A DNA stretch of 64,000 nt from Paenibacillus radicis (ex Xue et al. 2023) (GTDB lineage: Bacteria; Bacillota; Bacilli; Paenibacillales; NBRC-103111), in NCBI RefSeq assembly GCF_024722015.1, contig NZ_JANQBD010000035.1, positions 1 through 64,000 on the forward strand, in the 5' to 3' direction. Positions 1-7,084 of the stretch are shown here, piece after piece; the stretch's first letter is position 1; every line of letters begins with the position of its first letter. The notes below the pieces were generated by a model. The model saw only the letters and a program-made list of their open reading frames with translations. It was not told the origin of the DNA and made no database searches. The position numbers and the translations under genes are program-made.

Positions 1-13
1 ATAAAGTCCCTAC

Positions 14-37
14 ATCTCTACACTGGAGATTTTTTTA
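14..37 (+). terminator. Possible terminator of an upstream gene outside the window
   Basis: A short hairpin (ATCTC, 7-nt loop, GAGAT) is followed by seven T residues. The stem is only five pairs, so this is a weak call. If real, it ends a plus-strand gene lying left of the window. From about 40 to 140 the sequence is AT-rich and I see no gene. Confidence 0.4.
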
Positions 38-143
38 TGTTTTGTCCATGAAAATATAATATATAATTACAAAAATAGTAAATTATACAATTAATATTTA
101 TGTGTTAGCTTCGATGCAACGCTAGTGGATGTTTTCCCGCTAA

Positions 144-543
144 CCATGGTCACAGTTAGAGTAAAAGTAAGAATCATAGTCACAGTCAGAGTAAAAGTAA
201 CAATTATAGCCTCAGTCAGAGTAAAGTAACAACCATAGCCACAGTCAGAGCCATGGCCTCAGTCAGAGTAAAGTAACCGTCATAGCCACAATCAGAGTAA
301 AAGTCAGAATCATAGTCACAATCAGAGTAAAGTAACAATCATAGCCACAGTCAGAGTAAAAGTAACAATCATAGCCACAGGTAGAGCAAAGTAACAACCA
401 TGGTCACAGTCAGAGTAAATTAACCGTCATAGCTACAATCAAAGTAAAAGTAACAATCATAGTCAAAGTCAGAGTAAAGTAACAATCATAGTCACACAGT
501 CAGAGCAAAGTAAGAATCATAGTCACAGTCCATAGCCACAGCC
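144..543. repeat. Degenerate minisatellite, about 14-15 units of 28-30 bp
   Basis: Imperfect head-to-tail units begin with CATAGTCAC or CATAGCCAC and continue CAGTCAGAGTAAAAGTAAC. Each unit is itself built from related hexamers (AGTCAC, AGTCAG, AGTAAA, AGTAAC). Unit length varies between 28 and 30 bp because of small indels such as AGTAAAGTAAC versus AGTAAAAGTAAC, so no reading frame stays open across the array. Read in one plus frame, a 30-bp unit gives a Ser-alternating peptide (HSHSQSKSNN), so a decayed low-complexity coding repeat is possible. The array ends about 25 bp from the stop codon of the minus-strand racemase homologue. Confidence 0.85.
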
Positions 544-568
544 AAGTCATCCACACACTGCGACCCAG

Positions 569-1831
569 CTACTCCTCTACATAGGGAATAGTAAGCGGCC
601 CCTGGGGAAGGATGGCTATGCTCATTCCTTCGCCATATATTTTCTGGAGCTCGCTTAATGTTTCCTCAATGCTGCTCATAGGCTTCAGCATGGATTTTCT
701 GATTTCCTCATCCGTCAGCCTCGATTGCACATATACATCGGCCCACACTTGAATGACTGCCTGCTTCTGGACCTGCCATTGGTCGAACATTTGAAAATTC
801 GGGTCCTCGATCATATCCAGCAGCTGCTGGGGTGTATCGGCCATCTGTAGAATTTTTGCATAGTTGCCGTGATTAGGGATACCGTCAGAGCATTCAGCTG
901 CGCAGAGGATTGCGCCTCCTTGCTTGACGATTTTATGCGCGGCACTCATGCCCTTAACGGCTTGATACAGGTTCTGATCAAGCGGATATCCAGAGTTTGA
1001 TGTGATAACTACATCGAACCTTTCCTCGCAGCGAGCCATAGCATGCTGCTTCGTATAGGCGCAGCCTTCAGCATGCGCCGCGAACAGCTCGCCGGCAAAG
1101 ACGCCGGTGATTTGCTTTTGCCCGTTGAGCGTGACGTTCAGCATGAATTCGGGCTTGCACATCAGGTTGATTTCACGGGCCATCTCCTGCAACGGATTGT
1201 TGATCAGATTGCCCCAGGTGGACAAAGGATTGCCGATCATCCGCGCATTGTGGAATGTCATAATCGTTTCCAGACCTGCGATTCCAGGCATAATCCCCTT
1301 GCATCCGCCAGAGAAGCCGGCGAAGAAATGCGGCTCAATGAAGCCGGTGACAATACGGAAATCCGCCTCCACATAGGTTTTGTTCAAGTAGGCATCACAG
1401 CCGAACGAGCTCCGGCCAACCTTAACCAATTCATCAGGCTCCTGACAATGATGATTAATTACCCGTACCTTGTCAACAATTGACTCACCCAGCATTTGTA
1501 CGAATTCCTCGTGGGTTTGATCCCGGTGAGTTCCTGTTCCGTTAAGTATCGTTATCTGCTCAAGCGGAACATGAGGGAGCTCGCTAATAATCCATGGAAC
1601 CAGCTTATCATTCGGGGTTGGCCGCGTAATGTCGCTTATGACTATGACGATCCGATCGGTTGCCTTTACCATCTCCCGTAAAGGCGGGGAGGCGATAGGC
1701 TGACGCAGTGCCTCAAGGACGGCCTCCTTCTCATCGGCCACGCCCGGTATGTCGTGCGGCTCCACAAGCACTGCATGATCGGGCACCTCAACAGATAAGC
1801 CATGCTTTCCATATAACAGCGTTGTTTTCAA
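569..1831 (-). CDS. LarA-family nickel-pincer-nucleotide racemase/epimerase
   Basis: Homologue of lactate racemase LarA (DUF2088/LarA_N family), 420 aa from a TTG start. That TTG has a GGAG site 8 nt upstream; the GTG three codons earlier sits on top of that site. The visible active-site set is complete: DITRPTP near 67-73, GTGTHR with His102, EPHFFAGF with His168, GGCKG with Lys178, and FHNAR with His194. The histidines and lysine keep a constant offset from His108, His174, Lys184 and His200 of characterised LarA, where Lys184 carries the cofactor and His200 binds nickel. LarA homologues racemise or epimerise various 2-hydroxyacids, so lactate should not be assumed. It lies 20 bp downstream of glycerate kinase, probably in one operon; this suggests glycerate or a related sugar acid (inference). 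No larB/larC/larE cofactor genes are in the window. Confidence 0.9.
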   Translation of the reverse strand: MKTTLLYGKHGLSVEVPDHAVLVEPHDIPGVADEKEAVLEALRQPIASPPLREMVKATDRIVIVISDITRPTPNDKLVPWIISELPHVPLEQITILNGTGTHRDQTHEEFVQMLGESIVDKVRVINHHCQEPDELVKVGRSSFGCDAYLNKTYVEADFRIVTGFIEPHFFAGFSGGCKGIMPGIAGLETIMTFHNARMIGNPLSTWGNLINNPLQEMAREINLMCKPEFMLNVTLNGQKQITGVFAGELFAAHAEGCAYTKQHAMARCEERFDVVITSNSGYPLDQNLYQAVKGMSAAHKIVKQGGAILCAAECSDGIPNHGNYAKILQMADTPQQLLDMIEDPNFQMFDQWQVQKQAVIQVWADVYVQSRLTDEEIRKSMLKPMSSIEETLSELQKIYGEGMSIAILPQGPLTIPYVEE

Positions 1832-1851
1832 TGAAATCACTCCTTCTGTTG

Positions 1852-3012
1852 TTACTCTTTGCCACGATGCTGCTTATGGACCGCAGGGGCATATGTGCGC
1901 ACAACCTGCTCGGCTGTCAGCTCCAGCAGCTCGGCTGCCCGCTCCATTGCTTCTTGCAGCGTCATCGGTCCGTTTACGATGCTGTGAACGCTCGTAATAC
2001 CGAGGTCATGCAGCGAATCAATACCTTTGCCTACCGAACCGGCAAGCGCAATGGTCGGTATGTTCAATTTTTTGGCTTCGAGAGCGATCCCCATCGGCGT
2101 TTTGCCGAAGGCGGTTTGGAAATCGATCTGGCCTTCACCGGTGATCACCAGATCCGCGCCCTTCAAGTGCTCGCGAAGCCCTGAATAGTGGATCACTACT
2201 TCGATGCCGGGTTTGATCGAGGTGGGGAAGAAGGCAAGAAATGCACCGCCGATTCCCCCTGCGGCACCGGCTCCGGGCAGGTCATGCACGCGGATACCGG
2301 TTTTTGCCGCAATGGTATCGGCCCAGGAGGCCATATTCCGCTCCAGCTCTTGCACGATGTCGGGCGTGGCCCCTTTTTGTGGGCCATATACATGGGATGC
2401 CCCCTTCGGGCCGATGAACGGATTTTGCACGTCCGAGGCGATAAGGAAGCGGGACTCGGCAATACGCGGATCCCATGCGCTGTCGTCGATGGCTGTGATC
2501 TCGCTTAACGCGCCGCCGCCAGAGCGGACCGGGCTGCCTGCCGCGTCCAGCAGCCGCATTCCGAGCGCTTGCAGCATGCCAGCGCCGCCATCGTTGGTGG
2601 CGCTGCCGCCCAGCGCCAGTATGAATTCGCGGCAGCCGGCGTCAAGCGCCTGCTTGATCAACTCGCCCGTGCCGTAGGTGGTCGCGATGAGCGGGTTGCG
2701 CTGCTCGGGTGTGATGAGATAGAGGCCGGATGCACTGGCCATCTCTATTACCGCCACGCGCTGCTCCTGCCCTATCAGGCCGTAGGCTGCTTCAACGGGC
2801 AAACCGATCGGGCCGGTTACGACGGCCTCTACTTTCCTGCCGCCTGCGGCATGGATGAGGCTATCCATCGTGCCTTCTCCGCCATCGGCAACAGGCACTT
2901 TCACGGTATCTGCCTGCGGGAGATACCGCTTAATGCCCTGCTCAATAGCCGCTGCGGCATCGGCTGCACTAATGCTGCCTTTAAATGAATCGGGAGCAAT
3001 GATAATTTTCAA
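1852..3012 (-). CDS. glxK: Glycerate kinase, GlxK/GarK type
   Basis: Glycerate kinase type 1 family, 386 aa, which is the usual full length. The N-terminus carries the family signature APDSFKGS, followed by VADGGEGT near 41-48 and GGSATNDGG near 135-143; ITGEGQID lies near 290. Family members phosphorylate D-glycerate with ATP, usually to 2-phosphoglycerate, feeding glycolysis. The start is TTG with an AAGGCGG site 8 nt upstream. The gene leads a two-gene minus-strand operon with the LarA homologue and is divergent from a CdaR-type regulator, the classical arrangement for glucarate/galactarate/glycerate use. A 7-bp-arm palindrome in the shared intergenic region may be the operator. Confidence 0.95.
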   Translation of the reverse strand: MKIIIAPDSFKGSISAADAAAAIEQGIKRYLPQADTVKVPVADGGEGTMDSLIHAAGGRKVEAVVTGPIGLPVEAAYGLIGQEQRVAVIEMASASGLYLITPEQRNPLIATTYGTGELIKQALDAGCREFILALGGSATNDGGAGMLQALGMRLLDAAGSPVRSGGGALSEITAIDDSAWDPRIAESRFLIASDVQNPFIGPKGASHVYGPQKGATPDIVQELERNMASWADTIAAKTGIRVHDLPGAGAAGGIGGAFLAFFPTSIKPGIEVVIHYSGLREHLKGADLVITGEGQIDFQTAFGKTPMGIALEAKKLNIPTIALAGSVGKGIDSLHDLGITSVHSIVNGPMTLQEAMERAAELLELTAEQVVRTYAPAVHKQHRGKE

Positions 3013-3071
3013 TTGGAACGCCGCCTTCCTCTATTTTTTATTCAGCAGCCCAGCTGTAATTCGCTGTAACT

Positions 3072-3089
3072 GCGGTATTCATATACCGC
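3072..3089. promoter_or_regulatory. Palindrome between glxK and cdaR, candidate operator
   Basis: GCGGTAT-TCAT-ATACCGC is a perfect inverted repeat with 7-bp arms. It lies about midway in the 177-bp divergent intergenic region, 60 bp upstream of glxK and 100 bp upstream of the regulator gene. The position suits a site for the CdaR-like protein. This is inference from symmetry and position; no CdaR consensus for this lineage was available to me. Confidence 0.45.
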
Positions 3090-3189
3090 TATTATATAGG
3101 AGGACAAATCAGAATGAATTGGTTATAATAAACAAAAATAAAGTGATGTCGATACATATTTTTATATTAATATACAATGAAAGATAGGG

Positions 3190-4320
3190 GTGGTAAGAAC
3201 GCTTACCAAGGATATAGCCGAGAGCATTGTGCGGGAGACGATGCATCGTTTGCACCGCAATATCAATATGATGGACATCGAGGGGAAAATAATTGCTTCA
3301 GGTGACAGCAAGCGACTGGGGGAGCGGCACGAAGGCGCGCTGGAGGCGATTCGTACAGGCAAACCTCTTGTTATTGATGAAGCGAACCGGGGACATTGGA
3401 AAGGAAGTCTGTGCGGGATTAATGTCCCCATCGTGTTTCGGGAGCAGATTGTTGGAGCTATCGGCATTACCGGACTGCCTGAGAAAGTTTCGGAATTCGG
3501 TGAAATCGTTAAGATGACAACGGAGCTGATGCTCAATCAGAGAATTTTGACGTCCCAGCAAGAATGGCGGAACCGCGCAAAAGAGGCCATATTGCAAGAG
3601 CTGGTTAAGATGGATTCGGATTTGGATAGAGTCGATGACCATTTGCAGATGCTGGACCTTCGATTAAAGCCTTCTTATTATGCCTGTATTCTGGAAACGT
3701 ATCAGGACATGGCTTATAACGAACAGCTTGTTAGAAAAATAGAGGAAATAGCGGGCGAGGGGCAGGCTTTGGCAAGCGTAGGCGGCGTTCACCAAATCAT
3801 CCTTCTCCTGTACGGGATTACCGAGAAGAAAGCGGCGGATAAAAGGGAGTGGCTGAAGGAGATGCTGAATTCTTCGGGAATCTCATTTCGCATAGGGTAT
3901 TCTCTGCCGACGAGGGATCGCACTGAAATTCCTACTGCTTTTCGGGAAGCTGAATTTGCGTTGCAATTTGGGGGGAGCAAGAACGAGATGATGTCTTACG
4001 CTGGTTTCGAGCCTCGTGCAATTGTTATGCAGTCGGATGCGGGCAGCAAACACAGATTTGTGGAAAGGCTTCTTGGAGAGCTGCCGGAGCCTCTCATTGA
4101 GACGCTTGAGGTATTTTTTAATTGCAGCATGAGCATCCAGGAAGCCGCGCAGTCGCTCTATGTGCACAGGAATACGATGATCTACCGGCTTAAGCGGATT
4201 AAGGAGCTTACGGGCTGTGACCCGCAAGTGTTCAAGGATGCAGCGGCGCTGCAGATGGCTCTATGGATTGACTGGGAACGTAAGCATAAACAGAAGCAAA
4301 AAACGAATCGAGCTGAATGA
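3190..4320 (+). CDS. cdaR: CdaR-family sugar-diacid/glycerate regulator
   Basis: The 376-aa protein has the CdaR layout. An N-terminal putative sugar-diacid recognition domain (about 5-135) includes RNINMMDIEGKIIASGD and the GLPEKVSEFG stretch. A central GGDEF-like region follows (about 150-280). A C-terminal PucR/CdaR helix-turn-helix lies at about 310-365 (SIQEAAQSLYVHRNTMIYRL). CdaR of E. coli activates glucarate, galactarate and glycerate genes, and Bacillus relatives sit beside glycolate or glycerate genes. The GTG start matches the family N-terminus but has only a weak purine-rich site. It is divergent from glxK and the LarA homologue, which are its likely targets. Confidence 0.9.
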   Translation: MVRTLTKDIAESIVRETMHRLHRNINMMDIEGKIIASGDSKRLGERHEGALEAIRTGKPLVIDEANRGHWKGSLCGINVPIVFREQIVGAIGITGLPEKVSEFGEIVKMTTELMLNQRILTSQQEWRNRAKEAILQELVKMDSDLDRVDDHLQMLDLRLKPSYYACILETYQDMAYNEQLVRKIEEIAGEGQALASVGGVHQIILLLYGITEKKAADKREWLKEMLNSSGISFRIGYSLPTRDRTEIPTAFREAEFALQFGGSKNEMMSYAGFEPRAIVMQSDAGSKHRFVERLLGELPEPLIETLEVFFNCSMSIQEAAQSLYVHRNTMIYRLKRIKELTGCDPQVFKDAAALQMALWIDWERKHKQKQKTNRAE

Positions 4321-4388
4321 ATTTACAGATGCAGTGGGGCTCTGATTTGTTAATAATAATGTTTTTAATAAGGCAGTATAAAATAATA

Positions 4389-4417
4389 TTGAAAAAAATG
4401 GGAAATTCATATAAAAT
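4389..4417 (+). promoter_or_regulatory. Sigma-A-type promoter for the ZTP riboswitch leader
   Basis: TTGAAA and TAAAAT are separated by 17 bp, a good housekeeping match. The predicted start of transcription falls about 10 nt before the riboswitch aptamer, so the leader RNA would begin with the aptamer almost at once. Confidence 0.65.
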
Positions 4418-4433
4418 CTTTCTAACAACTAAA

Positions 4434-4505
4434 CGGTGGGTTACTGGCGTAAACGTGGATAACCACGAGGGAGCACACCGATAATCGGCCGTACGCCTGG
4501 GCAAA
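4434..4505 (+). promoter_or_regulatory. ZTP (pfl) riboswitch aptamer
   Basis: All conserved parts of the ZTP aptamer can be read. The outer stem is CGGTG/CACCG (4434-4438 with 4476-4480). The conserved ACTGGCG strand lies at 4443-4449. A hairpin CGTGG-ATAA-CCACG lies at 4454-4467, followed by GAGGGAGCAC. The 3' domain ends in CGCCTGGGCA. GGCG (4446-4449) can pair with CGCC (4494-4497) to make the known pseudoknot. ZTP/ZMP riboswitches sense AICAR phosphates, which build up when 10-formyl-tetrahydrofolate is short, and usually turn on purine and one-carbon genes. A terminator follows directly, so ligand binding should favour read-through into the DJ-1 family gene (inference). Confidence 0.92.
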
Positions 4506-4535
4506 GTATTTGATCAATGATCAAGTGCTTTTTTT
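4506..4535 (+). terminator. Riboswitch expression-platform terminator
   Basis: A ten-pair stem (GTATTTGATC with GATCAAGTGC, loop AAT) is followed by seven T residues. AAA/TTT pairing can extend the stem backwards into the 3' end of the aptamer. That is the expected competition in a transcriptional ON switch. It lies about 67 bp upstream of the regulated start codon. Confidence 0.88.
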
Positions 4536-4601
4536 GTTTTAGAGGTAGTACAAATTTTTGAGCACGTACATTTATAAAAAACGAGAGGTCAGGTGTTCGT
4601 A

Positions 4602-5204
4602 ATGAAAATGGCGTTTGTACTATTTGATCGGATGACAACATTGGATTTTAGTGGTTTTTTCGAAGCTATTACGTGGTTGAAGATGCTAAATGCAATGGAC
4701 GATGTGTCGTGGCATCTCTGTTCTACAACCGAAGAAATTAAGGACGATCGTGGCATGACAATAAAAATAAACCATGTGCGGCCCGATTTATCTGCTTATG
4801 ACTTGTTGTTTATCCCGGGAGGAATGGCCACGAGACAATTACAATTTGATAAGGATTTCGTAGCTTGGCTGCAAACAGCTCAGGATGTAAAATATAAAAT
4901 TTCCGTTTGTACGGGAGCGCTGCTTTTGGGTGCGGCTGGGTTTCTAAAAGGAAAAAGAGCTACAACGAATCCATCAGCCTATGAGCTATTAGTACCGTAT
5001 TGTTCTGAGGTGGTAAAGCAAAGAGTGGTGAGGGATGGAAATATTTTTACCGGTGGGGGAGTATCGGCGTCAATTGACTTAGGGCTGTATGTAATTGAAT
5101 CTTTAACGAATACTGAAATAGCTAAGAAGGTGCAGCAAAATATGGATTACCCTTATTATGAGACAGGCAGGTTGAATAACCTTGATAATCAGAAGGCTAA
5201 CTAG
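4602..5204 (+). CDS. DJ-1/PfpI family protein, isonitrile hydratase-like
   Basis: About 200 aa with a single DJ-1/PfpI glutamine-amidotransferase-like fold. The nucleophile elbow SVCTGALLLGAAG carries the conserved cysteine, followed by KGKRATTNPSA, typical of the isonitrile hydratase-like and AraC-fused branch of the family. No helix-turn-helix follows. The first strand (FVLFDRMTTLDFSG) also fits. The start is ATG at 4602, with an AGGTG site close by; a GTG three codons earlier is possible. The gene is alone in its transcription unit, behind a ZTP riboswitch. That links it to folate or purine stress, although the family has no fixed role there. It could handle a reactive carbonyl or a purine-pathway by-product; this is inference. 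Confidence 0.88.
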   Translation: MKMAFVLFDRMTTLDFSGFFEAITWLKMLNAMDDVSWHLCSTTEEIKDDRGMTIKINHVRPDLSAYDLLFIPGGMATRQLQFDKDFVAWLQTAQDVKYKISVCTGALLLGAAGFLKGKRATTNPSAYELLVPYCSEVVKQRVVRDGNIFTGGGVSASIDLGLYVIESLTNTEIAKKVQQNMDYPYYETGRLNNLDNQKAN

Positions 5205-5246
5205 TACTAGTATCGCAAGCGAAGACGGTCCCGTTAAGAGCATAAA

Positions 5247-5272
5247 AGACTACCGCCTTTTGGCGGTAGTCT
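5247..5272. terminator. Bidirectional hairpin between convergent genes
   Basis: A perfect 11-bp inverted repeat AGACTACCGCC/GGCGGTAGTCT with a TTTT loop. On the minus strand it is followed by TTTTAT, so it best serves the dioxygenase gene ending at 5279. On the plus strand it would end the DJ-1 family transcript but lacks a T-run there. Confidence 0.75.
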
Positions 5273-5278
5273 AAGACA

Positions 5279-6055
5279 TCAGAATTTCAATATCATATTG
5301 CTGAGCGATCTGTATTGGTAGCTTTGATGTATCAACTCAGGCTTCCGGTGTTTGTCTCCGGCACCCATGGCCAGGAATAGAGGCAGGAAATGCTCTTGAT
5401 CCGGAGTAGCGTCTTGGGCATGGGGAGCAAGTCGTTCATAGTCGAAGAGCGAGACTGTATCCCAGCTTTGTATGTGCTGAATCATCCAATCATCGAATTC
5501 TTTGGCCCAGTCGTCAACGCGGTCCGGCTCGCGCAAATCTAGTTTACGGAAGTTATGAACCGTGGCTCCACTTCCAATAATGACGATATTCCGCTGTTCA
5601 GCGAGCACTGCTAATGCTTGGCCGATGCTGTACTGTTGAGCGGGCGGCAAATATGGATTCACGGATAATGTGATTACCGGAATATCTGCTTCAGGGAACA
5701 AATGCTTCAATATAACCCAAGCTCCATGGTCCAAGCCGCGTGTAGTATCGTACTGCGAAGCAATTCCAGCGGATTCAAGCAGTGCGTGAACTTCCTCAGC
5801 AATTTCCTTCGAACCGACAGCCGGGTATTTCACTCGGAATAAGGCATCCGGGAAACCGCCGAAATCGTATATCGTTTCATACGTTGAATCCGTATAGGTT
5901 AGTGATAGCTCTCTTTTCTCCCAGTGGGCACTGAACAAAATAACGGCCTCAGGCTTGCCGAGCTGTTCTCCCAACCGACGAATGTCTTGGGTGTAAGGGA
6001 TGTCTTGAAGAGCGAGCATAGGTGATCCGTGGCCGATAAAATAAGATGCTCCCAT
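5279..6055 (-). CDS. DODA-type (LigB/YgiD family) extradiol dioxygenase
   Basis: 258 aa, the normal length for the single-domain class III extradiol ring-cleavage family. The motif YFIGHGSPM at the N-terminus gives the first metal-binding histidine; LFSAHWEK near 42-49, DHGAWVILKHLF near 110-121 and the VIIGSGATVHNFR block near 160-172 supply the others. Family members bind non-haem iron or zinc and open catechol rings, with DOPA dioxygenases as models. The start is ATG with a GGAGG site 9 nt upstream. A DoxX-family gene lies 90 bp upstream on the same strand, a pairing like CatD-CatE in Bacillus, where it protects against quinones and catechols. The real substrate is unknown. Confidence 0.9.
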   Translation of the reverse strand: MGASYFIGHGSPMLALQDIPYTQDIRRLGEQLGKPEAVILFSAHWEKRELSLTYTDSTYETIYDFGGFPDALFRVKYPAVGSKEIAEEVHALLESAGIASQYDTTRGLDHGAWVILKHLFPEADIPVITLSVNPYLPPAQQYSIGQALAVLAEQRNIVIIGSGATVHNFRKLDLREPDRVDDWAKEFDDWMIQHIQSWDTVSLFDYERLAPHAQDATPDQEHFLPLFLAMGAGDKHRKPELIHQSYQYRSLSNMILKF

Positions 6056-6077
6056 TATTGTTGCCTCCTCACATGAT

Positions 6078-6092
6078 ATCGATTAAATCGAT
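6078..6092. promoter_or_regulatory. Palindrome upstream of the dioxygenase gene
   Basis: ATCGATT-A-AATCGAT is a perfect 15-bp palindrome about 23 bp upstream of the dioxygenase start, between it and the DoxX gene. The position suits an operator or an overlap with the ribosome/promoter region. No matching regulator gene is adjacent. Confidence 0.35.
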
Positions 6093-6144
6093 TCATACTA
6101 ATCAATTACAGTCAACTTCAATGTAACAAGTGGCCGTAGCTGTC

Positions 6145-6549
6145 TTACGCCTTCCGTGTAGACAAAATACGGTCGATCCCCCAACCTTTCACAGGGTCAA
6201 CGGTAAGGCTAAGCGCTGCCAGCATGTAGGCAAGCTCCAATTCAAAGCCAGCAGCCTGGCCGTTGCCCAAAAGTCCCATTGGAAGCTTCACGATAATGAT
6301 AGCCCCCAGCATTAATAGAACATACGCGATCGATATATAACGAGTAGCGAAGCCCACGAGTAACGCGGCACCGCCAATTAACTCTAAATAAGCGACAATA
6401 TAAGCAAAAAATCCCGGCAAGCCGATGCTACTGAACCATTCTGCTGTATTGCCTAATCCCATTTGGAATTTAGCAATCCCATGACCAATAAACAGAACAC
6501 CTAATAGGATACGTACAATTGTATAAATAATACTGCTTCCTGAGCTCAT
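6145..6549 (-). CDS. DoxX family membrane protein
   Basis: 134 aa with four hydrophobic helices, starting IIYTIVRILLGVLFIGHGIAK, followed by the typical DoxX stretch GLPGFFAYIVAYLELIGGAAL and LLMLGAIIIVKLP. DoxX proteins are inner-membrane proteins of uncertain biochemistry, linked to quinone or thiosulfate handling and redox stress. The start is taken at ATGAGC, 7 nt after GGAGGAG; the ATG five codons earlier lies inside that ribosome site. The neighbouring LigB-type dioxygenase downstream supports a role in aromatic or quinone stress. Confidence 0.88.
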   Translation of the reverse strand: MSSGSSIIYTIVRILLGVLFIGHGIAKFQMGLGNTAEWFSSIGLPGFFAYIVAYLELIGGAALLVGFATRYISIAYVLLMLGAIIIVKLPMGLLGNGQAAGFELELAYMLAALSLTVDPVKGWGIDRILSTRKA

Positions 6550-6577
6550 TATTTTCTCCTCCATTTAACTTTAAAAT

Positions 6578-6592
6578 AGTAAGTTGATTACT
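6578..6592. promoter_or_regulatory. Inverted repeat upstream of the DoxX gene
   Basis: AGTAA-GTTGA-TTACT lies about 30 bp upstream of the DoxX start in AT-rich DNA. The AGTAA/TTACT symmetry recalls sites of the MarR/DUF24 quinone-stress repressors that control catDE in Bacillus, but I cannot confirm a consensus match. Confidence 0.35.
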
Positions 6593-6716
6593 TTAAATAA
6601 AATTTATCACATCGTTAGGGTTGGTGTCAATATAAATATATGTAAAATATAATTTATATTTATATTACTAATATTAATGGCGGTGGGGTAACTGGACTGC
6701 AGCTGCGATGAGCCCT

Positions 6717-6930
6717 GAAGAAATTTTGTGCGGAAGGTGCGGAACTGCGAGTTCCGTTATTCCATGAGCTGCCTCTAATCTAAGGTGATAGCGGAAGTCG
6801 GAATTCCGTTATACTGGACGAATAGGAGCGCTATAAACAAAAACAGAGTGATAACGGAATTAATTCTTCCGTTATCACTCTGTTTTTTTGGCTTTCCTGA
6901 CATTAGAGGAAGAAGTACTTCCTCTAATGT
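6717..6930 (+). repeat. Structured dispersed repeat R1, copy A (three TTCCG hairpins)
   Basis: This element aligns with 44762-44958 in the same orientation. Three hairpins each carry CGGAA/TTCCG arms. H1 is CGGAACT-GCG-AGTTCCG (6740-6756). H2 is ATAGCGGAA...TTCCGTTAT (6788-6812). H3 is a perfect 16-bp stem CAGAGTGATAACGGAA (6844-6859) with its complement (6867-6882), then seven T residues. A fourth perfect 11-bp hairpin (6902-6928) is specific to this copy. H3 has the form of a strong terminator. The remaining bases of the 6565-7214 gap hold repeat R2; I see no gene there. Short open frames inside are set by the repeat and not supported as genes. Confidence 0.8.
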
Positions 6931-7084
6931 CTCTCCAACAAGCGCGGACCCCGAGCACGCGCCATGGCGTTGCATGGTGCCGGTAGAACCCCGCGGCTTC
7001 ACTTACATGAAAGCTGTACTGGCGGGTGTGTAGAAGCATTTGCTGGTGATCTCCACTCAATACTCGACTCGATGCCACAAGGTG

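Noticed and set aside
144..543. CRISPR array
   Set aside because: Units are contiguous and degenerate with no unique spacers of constant length and no cas gene nearby; it is a minisatellite.
6785..7033. Short open frames within repeat R1 (also 44760-45038)
   Set aside because: The frames follow the hairpin repeat and share sequence only because the repeat is duplicated; no ribosome sites.
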